Assembly: GCA_964384905.1 (NCBI GenBank)
Contig: CAYLND010000035.1
Location: 1-27,274, forward strand
Length of the DNA: 27,274 nucleotides
Reading direction: 5' to 3'
DNA from: Gp22-AA3 sp964384905
GTDB taxonomy: Bacteria; Acidobacteriota; Polarisedimenticolia; Gp22-AA2
The notes under the pieces are model-generated. The model worked only from the letters and a program-made list of their open reading frames with translations, was not told the DNA's origin and made no database searches. Below, in pieces: positions 15,126 to 22,773 of the stretch; the first letter of the stretch is position 1, and each line of letters begins with the position of its first letter. The translations under genes were made by a program, and so were the position numbers.

Positions 15126-16067
15126 TCAGACTTTGTCGAATCGCATCAGGGTGTTGCGGGTGGGATCTCCCTCCTGAAGGAGGCGCCCTCCGTGCGGGCT
15201 GAACCCCACACCTTCCAGCAGACCCTGGAGCTCCCGCAAAGAAAGGAAGTGCCGGACCTCCGCCGCGTTCGTGCTCCACGGGAGCTCGAGCCCGCAGTTG
15301 AACACGTCGTGCGCGAGCGCCACGAGATGGACCATCGACGCGTCGGTCACGTCGTGGTCCCGGACGATCAACGTTCCGCCGCGCCTGAGGGTCGCGTGGA
15401 TCGACCGCATGAAGTCGACGCGTCGCTCCAGAGGTGCGTGATGGAACCCGATGTAGACCGTCAGGAGATCGATGCTCTCCTCCGGGAGCGCCAGCGCGTC
15501 GTAGACGCCCAGCGGCAGGAAGCTCCCGACCTTGCTCAGGCGGCCGCGCTCCACGATGTCCTGCGGCTGGTACGAGGGCTTGCTGGTGTGGATGAAGACC
15601 GGCGGCGCGGAAAACGACAGGCTCCTGCTCAGCCGATCGTAGTAGCGCCCGGTCGAGCCGACCTCCGCGTAGCGGTCGAAGCGCGTCTGGCCCTCCAGCA
15701 GGGCCAGCGTCTGATCGCACATCACCTTTTTCTGCTTGCGGAGCGCCGGCAGGGCGTAGCGCACCTCGCGCAGGTACGGCTTGATCGACGGGAGCTCGGC
15801 GAGGATCGCCTCGTAGATCTCCCGATCGCCGGGCTTGTCCCGCGCGATCCGCGCGATCAGATCGTGGAAGTGCCGCTCCGGATAGAGATGAAAGACGTTC
15901 TGCAGGAACAGGAAGAAGCGCTCGCGGAGCCGTGGATCGAGATAGATCGCCCGGAAATTGCCGTCCTCGGCGGCGAAGCCGAGGCGCGGGTATCCGGCCG
16001 AGAACGTCGCCATCGCCCCGGCGACGAGAAACAGCAGCATCTCACGCCGTGTCACGGGTCCCTGCAT
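15126..16067 (-). CDS. Methyltransferase-like protein with a twin-arginine (Tat) signal
   Basis: From the ATG at 16067 the protein has 313 residues. An upstream ATG at 16121 lies before the predicted promoter -10 and is rejected; AGGGA with 7-nt spacing precedes the chosen start. Residues 1-32 look like a Tat signal: TRREMLLFL, hydrophobic core, RLGFA. Residues about 120-300 resemble a class I SAM-dependent methyltransferase: motif I-like YAEVGSTGRYY (135-140 is EVGSTG), DLLTVYIGFHHAP (motif IV region), LRRGGTLIVRDHDV (post-motif) and LQGLLEGVGF. Motif I lacks the usual DxGxGxG pattern, so SAM binding is uncertain. It heads the operon with the small membrane protein and the FAD oxidoreductase. 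If exported by Tat it could carry a cofactor folded in the cytoplasm; alternatively the signal is an uncleaved anchor. Confidence 0.8.
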   Translation of the reverse strand: MQGPVTRREMLLFLVAGAMATFSAGYPRLGFAAEDGNFRAIYLDPRLRERFFLFLQNVFHLYPERHFHDLIARIARDKPGDREIYEAILAELPSIKPYLREVRYALPALRKQKKVMCDQTLALLEGQTRFDRYAEVGSTGRYYDRLSRSLSFSAPPVFIHTSKPSYQPQDIVERGRLSKVGSFLPLGVYDALALPEESIDLLTVYIGFHHAPLERRVDFMRSIHATLRRGGTLIVRDHDVTDASMVHLVALAHDVFNCGLELPWSTNAAEVRHFLSLRELQGLLEGVGFSPHGGRLLQEGDPTRNTLMRFDKV

Positions 16068-16093
16068 GGCCCGTTCCCTGCGAAATGGCCTGG

Positions 16094-16123
16094 AGTCTAT
16101 GCCGGGCCCCCGCCCGGACACAA
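16094..16123 (-). promoter_or_regulatory. Promoter of the methyltransferase/membrane/FAD operon
   Basis: On the minus strand TTGTGT (16118-16123) and TAGACT (16094-16099) are spaced by 18 bp. Transcription should start near 16087, leaving a leader of about 20 nt that contains AGGGA before the ATG at 16067. This supports the shorter start of the methyltransferase-like gene. Confidence 0.5.
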
Positions 16124-16186
16124 GCCCGCCGGACTCGGCCGTGGATCGGATCCTCGACTGCGTTTCCGCGGCGCGCGCGTTGGAGG

Positions 16187-16192
16187 TAGGAT
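16187..16192 (+). promoter_or_regulatory. Candidate -10 element of the propeller kinase gene
   Basis: TAGGAT is followed at about 15 and 48 nt by in-frame GTG codons at 16208 and 16241. A weak TTTCCG at 16163-16168 could be the -35 with 18-bp spacing. The element overlaps a GGAGGT string that is not followed by a start codon at usable distance. Confidence 0.25.
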
Positions 16193-16240
16193 CACACCTT
16201 TCGGACGGTGGTCACTCGTGGCTCGACGCGGTTCCTGCAC

Positions 16241-18904
16241 GTGACCCTGGCGGCCGGCTCCCGCCTGGGACCCTACGCCATCCTTTCGCCGCTCGGCGCC
16301 GGCGGGATGGGAGAGGTGTACCGCGCCCGCGACACCCGGCTGGAGCGGACCGTCGCCATCAAGATCCTTCCTTCGCACCTGTCGGAGAGACTGACGGCCC
16401 GGGAGCGGTTCGAGCGGGAGGCGCGGGCCATCTCCGCCCTCAGTCATCCGAACGTCTGCCATCTCTACGACGTCGGCTCGCAGGACGACGTGCGCTACCT
16501 GGTCATGGAATACCTCGAGGGGGAAACGCTCGCCGACCGGCTGAGGAAAGGACCCCTGCCGCCGGATCAATTCCGGAAATGCGCCCTGGAGCTGTGCGAA
16601 GGACTCGATGCGGCGCACCGCAGTGGCGTGGTGCACCGCGATCTCAAGCCCGGCAACATCATGCTGACGAAGTCGGGCGTCAAGCTGCTGGACTTCGGAC
16701 TGGCGAAACCGGCCGTCGAAGCCGCCGGCCCCGGATCCTCCCGGCTGGAGACCCTGGCTCGTCCGCTGACGGCCGAGGGCTCGTGGGTGGGGACGTTCCA
16801 GTACATGTCGCCGGAGCAGGTGGAAGGGAAGGAGGTCGACGAGCGCAGCGACATTTTCTCGATGGGCGCCGTGCTGTACGAGATGCTGACCGGCAGGCGC
16901 GCCTTCGAGGGAAAGAGCCAGCTGAGCGTGGCCTCGGCGATCCTGGAGAAGGATCCCGCGCCGATCAGCGACGTGAAGCCGATGACGCCGAAGGCTCTGG
17001 ACTTCACGATCCAGACCTGTCTGGCGAAGGATCCGGAGAAGCGCTGGCAGAGCGTCCGGGATCTGGCGCATGCCCTGGCGTCGGTCGCCCACAGCGGCGC
17101 GCTGGCGGGTCCGGCCGACCCACGGGGCGCTCGCCGCACGATGCGGGAGCGGTGGGTGACGGCGGTCCTGGTCGTCACGACCGCGGCGGCTCTCGTCATC
17201 GCGTACCGGGGAGCGCTGCGGACGCCGGTCGAGATGGGGGTCATCCGGAGCTACATCAAGCCGATGCAGGACTCGAGCCTGCTGATCTCCGACGCATCCG
17301 GCTTCAGCCTCTCTCCCGATGGCCGGGTCCTGGCGTATGTGGCTTCGACTCCCGACAAGAAATCCGTTCTCTGGATCCGCCCGATCGATTCGTTGCGCGC
17401 GGAGCCCCTGGCGGGCACGAGCGGCGGCAAGTATCCCTTCTGGTCCCCCGACAGCCGATTTCTCGGCTTCTTTGCCGGAGGCAAGCTCAAAATCATGGAC
17501 TCCTCCGGCGGCCCGGCCCTGACGCTCTGCGACGCCCCCGACGGTCGCGGCGGCACGTGGAGCCGCGACGGGGTGATTCTTTTCGCTCCAAGCGTCAACT
17601 CACCGATCCACCGCATCTCCTCCTCGGGCGGGGCTTCGGCTCCGGTGACCACGCTCGATGCCCCGAAGAACGAGATCTCGCACCGCTGGCCGAGCTTCCT
17701 GCCGGATGGTCGTCATTTCCTCTACCTGGCGGGCAGCGTGTTCACATCGACGGAGAATCCCACCAACGAGATTCTCCTCGGCTCGCTCGATTCGCGCGAG
17801 ACCCGGACGCTGATGCGCACGCACGCCGGAGCCCTCTACGCCTCGGGGTGCATCCTGTTCATGCGACAGAACACGCTCATGGCCCAGCCGCTGGATCTCG
17901 CGCGTCTCGAGCTCGCGGGAAGCGCCGTGCCCGTCGCGGACCCGGTGCAGGAGGCGGAGATCTTCTCGAGAGGCCTGTTCTCGGCCTCCGAGAACGGCCG
18001 GCTCGCCTACATCCAGGGGCGAGGCAGCTCGGAACGGCAGCTCCTCTGGTACGACCGGAGCGGCAAGCAGATCGGGGCCGTTCCCGGAAACGGCGCCTAC
18101 GCCAGCCCCCGCATCTCCCCGGACGGCAGGAAACTCCTCTATTACCTCGATTCCGGGGAGTACAATGTCTGGAGCTACGACCTGACGCGCGGCGTGAAAA
18201 CGCCTCAGACCTTCGTCTCGGACTCGGCGCAGGGAAACATCTTCCCCTCGTGGTCGCCCGACGGCAATCGGATCGCCTTCACCTCCTATCATGAAGGCAA
18301 GTATTACCTCTCCCAGAAGAGCGCGGACGGCTCGAGCGACACCGAGGTTCTTCTCGACGGCGTCAATTACTACAGGTTCCCCTCCGACTGGTCTCCGGAC
18401 GGGAAGACCCTCGCCTATCACCAGGGGTCGCAGGGCGGATGGTCGATCTGGATGCTGCCGCTCACCGGCGACCGCAAACCGTATCCGTTCCTCAAGAGTC
18501 CGCTCAGCGCGCGCGACGCCGCCTTCTCACCCGACGGAAAGTGGATCGCTTACTGCTCCAGCGAATCGGGAGAGTACAAGGTGTACATCGCGCCGTTCCC
18601 CGGTCCCGGCGGGAAGTGGCTCGCCTCTTCCGGAGCCGGGTGTTCCCCGCGCTGGCGGCGGGACGGCCGCGAGCTGTTCTATTTCTCACCCGACAACGAG
18701 CTGATGGCCGTCGAAGTGAGAGCCGCGACGAATCGCGTCGAGCTCGGGGTTCCCAAGGCGCTCTTCGAGACCTTCTCCTACGGCGTCTTCGGCCGCTTCG
18801 ACGTCAGTCCCGATGGCCAGCGGTTCATCGTCCCGTTCGAGCCGGGGGAGCTGACCACGTCGATCACCCTGGTCGTGAACTGGCCGGCCGACCTGAAGCG
18901 TTGA
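16241..18904 (+). CDS. Hanks-type Ser/Thr protein kinase with C-terminal TolB/WD40-like beta-propeller
   Basis: I choose the GTG at 16241 because it gives the family-typical beginning MTLAAGSRLGPY; an in-frame GTG at 16208 would add 11 residues. The resulting 887-residue protein has a complete kinase domain: GAGGMGEVY (19-27), Lys 41, HRDLKPGN (132-139), DFG (151-153) and MSPEQVEGK. A single transmembrane helix follows at about 303-320. The rest is a string of propeller blades with SPDG/SPDS/SRDG signatures (SLSPDGRVLAYVA, WSPDSRFLGFF, ISPDGRKLLYY, WSPDGNRIAFTS, WSPDGKTLAYH, FSPDGKWIAYCS, VSPDGQRFIV). This architecture is common in Acidobacteriota. The propeller is probably extracytoplasmic and binds ligands or proteins. 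The kinase should be catalytically active. It is divergent from the methyltransferase operon, but no regulatory link is shown. Confidence 0.93.
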   Translation: MTLAAGSRLGPYAILSPLGAGGMGEVYRARDTRLERTVAIKILPSHLSERLTARERFEREARAISALSHPNVCHLYDVGSQDDVRYLVMEYLEGETLADRLRKGPLPPDQFRKCALELCEGLDAAHRSGVVHRDLKPGNIMLTKSGVKLLDFGLAKPAVEAAGPGSSRLETLARPLTAEGSWVGTFQYMSPEQVEGKEVDERSDIFSMGAVLYEMLTGRRAFEGKSQLSVASAILEKDPAPISDVKPMTPKALDFTIQTCLAKDPEKRWQSVRDLAHALASVAHSGALAGPADPRGARRTMRERWVTAVLVVTTAAALVIAYRGALRTPVEMGVIRSYIKPMQDSSLLISDASGFSLSPDGRVLAYVASTPDKKSVLWIRPIDSLRAEPLAGTSGGKYPFWSPDSRFLGFFAGGKLKIMDSSGGPALTLCDAPDGRGGTWSRDGVILFAPSVNSPIHRISSSGGASAPVTTLDAPKNEISHRWPSFLPDGRHFLYLAGSVFTSTENPTNEILLGSLDSRETRTLMRTHAGALYASGCILFMRQNTLMAQPLDLARLELAGSAVPVADPVQEAEIFSRGLFSASENGRLAYIQGRGSSERQLLWYDRSGKQIGAVPGNGAYASPRISPDGRKLLYYLDSGEYNVWSYDLTRGVKTPQTFVSDSAQGNIFPSWSPDGNRIAFTSYHEGKYYLSQKSADGSSDTEVLLDGVNYYRFPSDWSPDGKTLAYHQGSQGGWSIWMLPLTGDRKPYPFLKSPLSARDAAFSPDGKWIAYCSSESGEYKVYIAPFPGPGGKWLASSGAGCSPRWRRDGRELFYFSPDNELMAVEVRAATNRVELGVPKALFETFSYGVFGRFDVSPDGQRFIVPFEPGELTTSITLVVNWPADLKR

Positions 18905-18961
18905 CGGCTCCCCCGGCCCCGTCACCGCACGAACCGGGTCCGCTTTCTCCGTGACTGACGG

Positions 18962-18967
18962 TATACT
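18962..18967 (+). promoter_or_regulatory. -10 element of the DUF1579 gene promoter
   Basis: TATACT (five of six to consensus) lies 51 nt upstream of the ATG at 19019. The -35 region is poor (GCTTTC/TCCGCT). The leader contains a strong Shine-Dalgarno, GGAGGAGG at 19004-19011, seven bases before the start. Confidence 0.45.
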
Positions 18968-19018
18968 TGCGCCCGACGCGGGCTCGAACCGCCGTCACCT
19001 TCCGGAGGAGGATCGAGA

Positions 19019-19624
19019 ATGCATCGACCTGCACGACCGCTCGTTGTCGCCGCCCTCGTCGTGGGTGCCACCCTGTCGCTGGCGCAGACCGGCAACCAGG
19101 CACCACAGATGACGCCGGAGCAGAAGGCCGAGATGGAGGCCTTCATGAAGGCCAGCACGCCGGGCCCCCAGCATCAGGCGCTGGCGGCCGCCGCCGGGAG
19201 CTACGACATGAAGGTCAAGAGCTGGCACGAGGCGGGCCAGCCGCCGATGGAGGACACGGGCACCGCCACGCGGGCCATGACGCTCGACGGGCGCGTGCTC
19301 GTCGAGGACGTCAGTTCCTCGATGATGGGCCGGCCCTTCTCCGGTCACGGCTCGATGGGCTTCGACAACGTGACCGGGAAGTACTGGTCGACCTGGAACG
19401 ACTCGATGTCGACCGGCCTGATGGTCAGCGAGGGGACGTGCGACGCGGCGGGCAAGGCCTGCTCCTTCATCGGTCACTGGAACGACCCGATCAAGAAGAC
19501 GCCGGTCAAGGCGCGCATGACGACCAAGTGGACCAGCCCGACGACCCAGATCTTCGAGATGTACGCGCCCGGCAAGGACGGCAAGGAAATGAAGATGATG
19601 GAGATCACCTACACGAAGAAGTAG
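19019..19624 (+). CDS. Secreted DUF1579-family protein
   Basis: The 201-residue protein has an N-terminal signal peptide (MHRPARPLVVAALVVGATLSLA, about residues 1-22). A short Gln/Met/Glu-rich stretch (MTPEQKAEMEAFMKAS) follows, then the DUF1579 domain: HQALAAAAGSYDMKVKSW, GTATRAMTLDGRVLVEDV, GHGSMGFDNVTGKYWSTW, MVSEGTCD and ARMTTKW. The family folds as a lipocalin-like barrel by prediction and has no assigned function. The strong GGAGGAGG Shine-Dalgarno fixes the start. It appears monocistronic, with a perfect hairpin 23 nt after the stop. Confidence 0.87.
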   Translation: MHRPARPLVVAALVVGATLSLAQTGNQAPQMTPEQKAEMEAFMKASTPGPQHQALAAAAGSYDMKVKSWHEAGQPPMEDTGTATRAMTLDGRVLVEDVSSSMMGRPFSGHGSMGFDNVTGKYWSTWNDSMSTGLMVSEGTCDAAGKACSFIGHWNDPIKKTPVKARMTTKWTSPTTQIFEMYAPGKDGKEMKMMEITYTKK

Positions 19625-19647
19625 CCGGACGGATCGGCACGCCACGG

Positions 19648-19671
19648 GCGGCGGCCCGCCAGGGCCGCCGC
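19648..19671 (+). terminator. Perfect GC hairpin after the DUF1579 gene
   Basis: GCGGCGGCCC (19648-19657) and GGGCCGCCGC (19662-19671) form a 10-bp perfect stem with a GCCA loop, 23 nt after the stop codon. There is no T-tract, so it may be a Rho-assisted or hairpin-only terminator, or a transcript-end stabiliser. Confidence 0.45.
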
Positions 19672-19755
19672 GTCGATTCACCACGAGGGGCAGCCCCGCT
19701 GCGATCAATAAAAGAGGATAGAGGCTCCCGCCAAAGGATCCCGCCCGGCGCCTTC

Positions 19756-20640
19756 TTGCGTCGTCCGGCGCGGATGGCGGCGGTCGCCGCCCTGATCGGC
19801 TCGCTCGGGCCCGCGGCCGCGCAAGCGGGCGTGCCGCTGATGCACGCCGGTCAGGCCCGTCTCCGCGGCCCGGACCTGAAGTCGCACGTGGCGCTGGTGC
19901 TCGATGAAGCGCAGGGGGAGCCTCTCTACGCGAAGCATCCGGATCAGGTGGCCCCGATCGCTTCGATCACCAAGCTGATGACCGCCATGGTCGTCCTGGA
20001 CGCGCAGCTCCCGCTGGACGAGGCGATCGAGATCAGCTCCGCGGACGTGGACCCGGTCAAGAGGACACGCTCGCGGCTCCCGGTGGGCGCGTTCCTTCCC
20101 CGCGGCGAGCTCCTGCGGATCGCGCTGATGTCCTCGGTCAACCGGGCCGCCGCGGCCCTCGCCCGGACCTACCCGGGCGGCACCGAGGAGTGCGTCGACG
20201 CGATGAACCGCAAGGCGAACGAGCTCGGGATGACCCGGACGCGGTTCGCCGACCCGACCGGCCTCTCGAGCAAGAACGTGTCCAGCGCGGAGGACCTCTC
20301 CCGCATGGTGCTGGCCGCCGCGGAGTATCCGGCCATCCGCGAGGCCACCACGACGGCGCTCCACCAGGTGACGCTCTCCGACGGCCGCGTGGTCGAGTTC
20401 CACAATTCCAACGGCCTGATCAGGAACAAGAGCTGGAGCATCGGGCTGTCGAAGACCGGCTACATCAACGCGGCGGGCCGCTGCCTGGTGATGCAGGCGG
20501 AGATCGCCGCGCGACAGGTCGTCATCGTCCTTCTCGATTCCTGGGGCAAGTACACGCGTCTCGGCGACGCCAACCGCATCCGTCGGTGGATCGAATCGGC
20601 GCTCCCCCCGCCCGGAGCCGCCGAGGGGGCGATCCCCTAG
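19756..20640 (+). CDS. D-alanyl-D-alanine carboxypeptidase/endopeptidase-like protein (peptidase S11)
   Basis: This periplasmic penicillin-binding-type enzyme acts on peptidoglycan peptides. I choose the TTG at 19756, which yields 294 residues and a signal peptide with a basic n-region (MRRPARMAAVAALIG, cleavage near AAAQA at about 24); the ATG at 19774 is an alternative six codons later. Neither has a well-placed Shine-Dalgarno. All three active-site motifs are present: SITK (70-73, nucleophile Ser 70), SVN (127-129) and KTG (233-235). The protein stops soon after the catalytic domain and lacks the C-terminal beta domain and amphipathic anchor of DacA/PBP5, so it resembles the soluble PBP7/PbpG type. 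It follows the DUF1579 gene after a hairpin and precedes the capA-like gene by about 75 nt. Confidence 0.87.
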   Translation: MRRPARMAAVAALIGSLGPAAAQAGVPLMHAGQARLRGPDLKSHVALVLDEAQGEPLYAKHPDQVAPIASITKLMTAMVVLDAQLPLDEAIEISSADVDPVKRTRSRLPVGAFLPRGELLRIALMSSVNRAAAALARTYPGGTEECVDAMNRKANELGMTRTRFADPTGLSSKNVSSAEDLSRMVLAAAEYPAIREATTTALHQVTLSDGRVVEFHNSNGLIRNKSWSIGLSKTGYINAAGRCLVMQAEIAARQVVIVLLDSWGKYTRLGDANRIRRWIESALPPPGAAEGAIP

Positions 20641-20687
20641 GCAGCGCATCGGCTTCGACACTCCGCGCCTGCCGTCGAGTCCTGGCA

Positions 20688-20693
20688 TATCAT
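20688..20693 (+). promoter_or_regulatory. Candidate -10 element upstream of the CapA-family gene
   Basis: TATCAT lies 22 nt before the ATG at 20716. AGGAGGG at 20701-20707 with 8-nt spacing is a good ribosome binding site. No clear -35 was found, so the gene may instead be read through from the S11 gene. Confidence 0.3.
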
Positions 20694-20715
20694 CGGGTCG
20701 AGGAGGGATCGATCA

Positions 20716-22266
20716 ATGCGGTGTCCGGGACAACGAACCCGGCCGGCCCGGCTCGGGCAGGCCGCCTTGACGCTTCTGGTGATGTTCACGACGGTCCTCG
20801 CGAGCGCGGGCGCGGAGGCGCGGACCGCGGAGACTCCGGCCCCTGCGCAGCCTGCGGCCACGCCCCCCGCGCCGGCGCCGCCGGCGGAGTCTCTGTTCGA
20901 TCCGCACCGGCCTCCCGAGCGGGAGCTCGATCTGAGCGTCGCGGACGGCTTCACGCTCGCCGCGGTCGGCGACCTGATCATCTCGCGCCCGCTGTCGCAG
21001 ATGCTGGCGCGTGACGCGGGGTTCGCGGCGGTCGACACGATCATCCGCGACGCCGACGCAGCGTTCGGCAACTTCGAGACCACGGCGTTCGACATGCGCG
21101 GCTTCAAGGGGTATCCGGGCGGCGCCGGCGACGACTGGTCGATCGTCGCCCTGCCCGGCGTGCCCCGGGATGTCAAGACGCTCGGCTTCGATCTCGTGTC
21201 GCGCGCCAACAACCACGCCCTCGACTGGGGCATCGAGGGGATGCGCGAGACCAGCCGGCTGCTCGACGAGGCCTGGCTGGTGCACGCCGGGTCCGGCGCA
21301 ACGCGCCCCGAGGCCCGCGGCCCGCGCTACTTCGAGACCGCGCTGGGACGGGTCGGCCTCGTCTCGATCGCCTCCACCTTCCGCGAGCCGAACGCGGCCC
21401 TGCCGCCGCACGGCGAGGCGCCGGGCCGCCCGGGGATCAGCACGCTGCGCTGGACACGCACGACCGTCGTAACCGCCGCGATGATGGCGTCGCTGCGGGC
21501 GCTCGACCAGGCGCTGAAGGAGCCCGGGAAGGAATGCTACAAGCCCTGGAGGGAGGACAGGAACCGACCGCCCGATCGACTCAAGGTCTTCGACACGCTG
21601 TTCCGGGTCGGCGAGCGCCCCGGCGCCCACTACGAGATGAACCCGATCGATCTGGCCGAGTTCCTGAAGGCCGTGCGCCAGGGGAAGCAGCACGCGGACC
21701 TCTTGATCGCCACGATCCACGCCCACGAGATCGGTCTCGGCTGCCACGAGCCGGGCGATTTCCTCCCGGTGCTGGCGCACGCCGCGATCGACGCCGGGGC
21801 CGACGTGTTCATCGGCCACGGCGAGCATCGTCTGATGCCGATCGAGATCTACAAAGGACGGCCGATCTTCTACAGCCTGTCGAATTTCTTCTGGAGCGAC
21901 ATGATGGAGCCGAACCCGGCCGACCTGTTCGAGGCGAATCGAGACCTGCTCTCGGCCGCCTTCCCCGATCCCTCGCAGGCGACCGACCCGGACCTCAACG
22001 CGATCCTGAACGCCGACGAGTTCCTGGACGACGAGGTGTTCCAGACCGCGGTGGCCACCTGCCGCTTCGAGTCGGGGCGTCTGGCGGAGGTGAAGATCCA
22101 TCCCCTCGACCTGCGCTACGGCGAGCGTCTCGAAAAGAGCGGCGTGCCGCGCCCGGCCCCCCCGGCGATGGCGCGCGCGATCCTCGCCCGATTGCAGAAG
22201 ATCTCCCAGCCGTTCGGAACGACGATCACCGTCGAGCAGAACGTCGGAGTGATCCGGCCGCACTGA
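20716..22266 (+). CDS. CapA-family (PGA_cap, metallophosphatase-like) protein
   Basis: The 516-residue exported protein has a signal region at about 10-35 and then an Ala/Pro-rich stretch. The calcineurin-like CapA fold follows, with metal-site motifs AAVGDLIIS (Asp), FGNFETT (Asn/Glu), SRANNHALDWG, IATIHAHE and FIGHGEHRLMPIEIYKG, then IFYSLSNFFW, which is typical of the family. CapA/PgsA proteins take part in poly-gamma-glutamate capsule synthesis, but no capB/capC synthetase or ligase genes are near, so I would not assume capsule formation; stand-alone CapA-like proteins are common and of unclear role. It is longer than usual (about 350-400), with extra sequence after the second third (PNPADLFEANRDLL onward). 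A strong AGGAGGG site sets the start. Confidence 0.87.
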   Translation: MRCPGQRTRPARLGQAALTLLVMFTTVLASAGAEARTAETPAPAQPAATPPAPAPPAESLFDPHRPPERELDLSVADGFTLAAVGDLIISRPLSQMLARDAGFAAVDTIIRDADAAFGNFETTAFDMRGFKGYPGGAGDDWSIVALPGVPRDVKTLGFDLVSRANNHALDWGIEGMRETSRLLDEAWLVHAGSGATRPEARGPRYFETALGRVGLVSIASTFREPNAALPPHGEAPGRPGISTLRWTRTTVVTAAMMASLRALDQALKEPGKECYKPWREDRNRPPDRLKVFDTLFRVGERPGAHYEMNPIDLAEFLKAVRQGKQHADLLIATIHAHEIGLGCHEPGDFLPVLAHAAIDAGADVFIGHGEHRLMPIEIYKGRPIFYSLSNFFWSDMMEPNPADLFEANRDLLSAAFPDPSQATDPDLNAILNADEFLDDEVFQTAVATCRFESGRLAEVKIHPLDLRYGERLEKSGVPRPAPPAMARAILARLQKISQPFGTTITVEQNVGVIRPH

Positions 22267-22302
22267 GCGTGAGCGGCGTCCTGACGGTTCCGAAGCGCCC
22301 TA

Positions 22303-22659
22303 TTACTGCTCGACGCGCTTCACGTCGTCGACGAAATACTGCGTGTCGCCGAAGCACGAGGTCGGCAGCCCCAGGTGCTGCTTGTAGTGGAGGGTGACGC
22401 GTTCGCCCATCGCCTGGTTGATTCGAGCGGCGGCCGCGTCGTCGTGGACGGTGAAGTAGAAGATCTGCGGCATGGCGCCGGGCAGGTTGGCCATCGCCAG
22501 CTCGCCTTCCCACGTCTTGCAGAGCCACCCCTTCTTCGAGAACTTCTGCACGTAGCCGGCGCGCTCCCCTTCCGAGTAGGTGAAGCTCCAGGCCGCCCAG
22601 GTGTACAGGGCGAGGACGGTGACTCCAACGAGAACAACGATCAGGAAGAAGCGGCGCAT
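22303..22659 (-). CDS. Small membrane-anchored protein, unknown function
   Basis: The 118-residue protein has an N-terminal hydrophobic helix (FFLIVVLVGVTVLALYTWAA, about 4-23) after MRR, then a soluble domain of about 90 residues expected outside the cytoplasm. The segments GERAGYVQKFSKKGWLCKTW and GAMPQIFYFTV look like a conserved small domain that I have seen in hypothetical proteins of other bacteria but cannot name. Two Cys (WLCKTW and PTSCFGD) could form a disulfide. It is convergent with the CapA-like gene, 36 bp away. The ATG follows an AT-richer leader with no clear Shine-Dalgarno. Confidence 0.72.
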   Translation of the reverse strand: MRRFFLIVVLVGVTVLALYTWAAWSFTYSEGERAGYVQKFSKKGWLCKTWEGELAMANLPGAMPQIFYFTVHDDAAAARINQAMGERVTLHYKQHLGLPTSCFGDTQYFVDDVKRVEQ

Positions 22660-22733
22660 TCTGTGTCGGATTTAACCACACGCGCCGATGATGTGGCAAT
22701 GGCCTTGCGAGGGGCGCCGATGATCTGCCATCG

Positions 22734-22739
22734 TATGAT
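22734..22739 (+). promoter_or_regulatory. Candidate -10 element of the Cys/Trp-motif gene
   Basis: TATGAT (five of six to consensus) lies 34 nt before the preferred ATG at 22774. It overlaps the earlier in-frame ATGs at 22735 and 22738, which makes those unlikely starts. No -35 match was found. Confidence 0.3.
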
Positions 22740-22773
22740 GCCCGACCTCTCCTGTCTGACTCATCGCTGCGTC

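Noticed and set aside
16068..16121. Earlier ATG start for the methyltransferase-like gene
   Set aside because: It lies upstream of the predicted -10 and would bury the Tat-like signal; the ATG at 16067 has a good ribosome binding site.
18967..19755. Extension of the S11 peptidase frame back through the DUF1579 gene
   Set aside because: The residues are Arg/Gly/Asp low-complexity and antagonistic to the clear DUF1579 reading; the signal peptide starts at 19756 or 19774.
20716..22266. Capsule (poly-gamma-glutamate) locus
   Set aside because: Only a CapA-like protein is present, with no CapB/CapC-type genes nearby.
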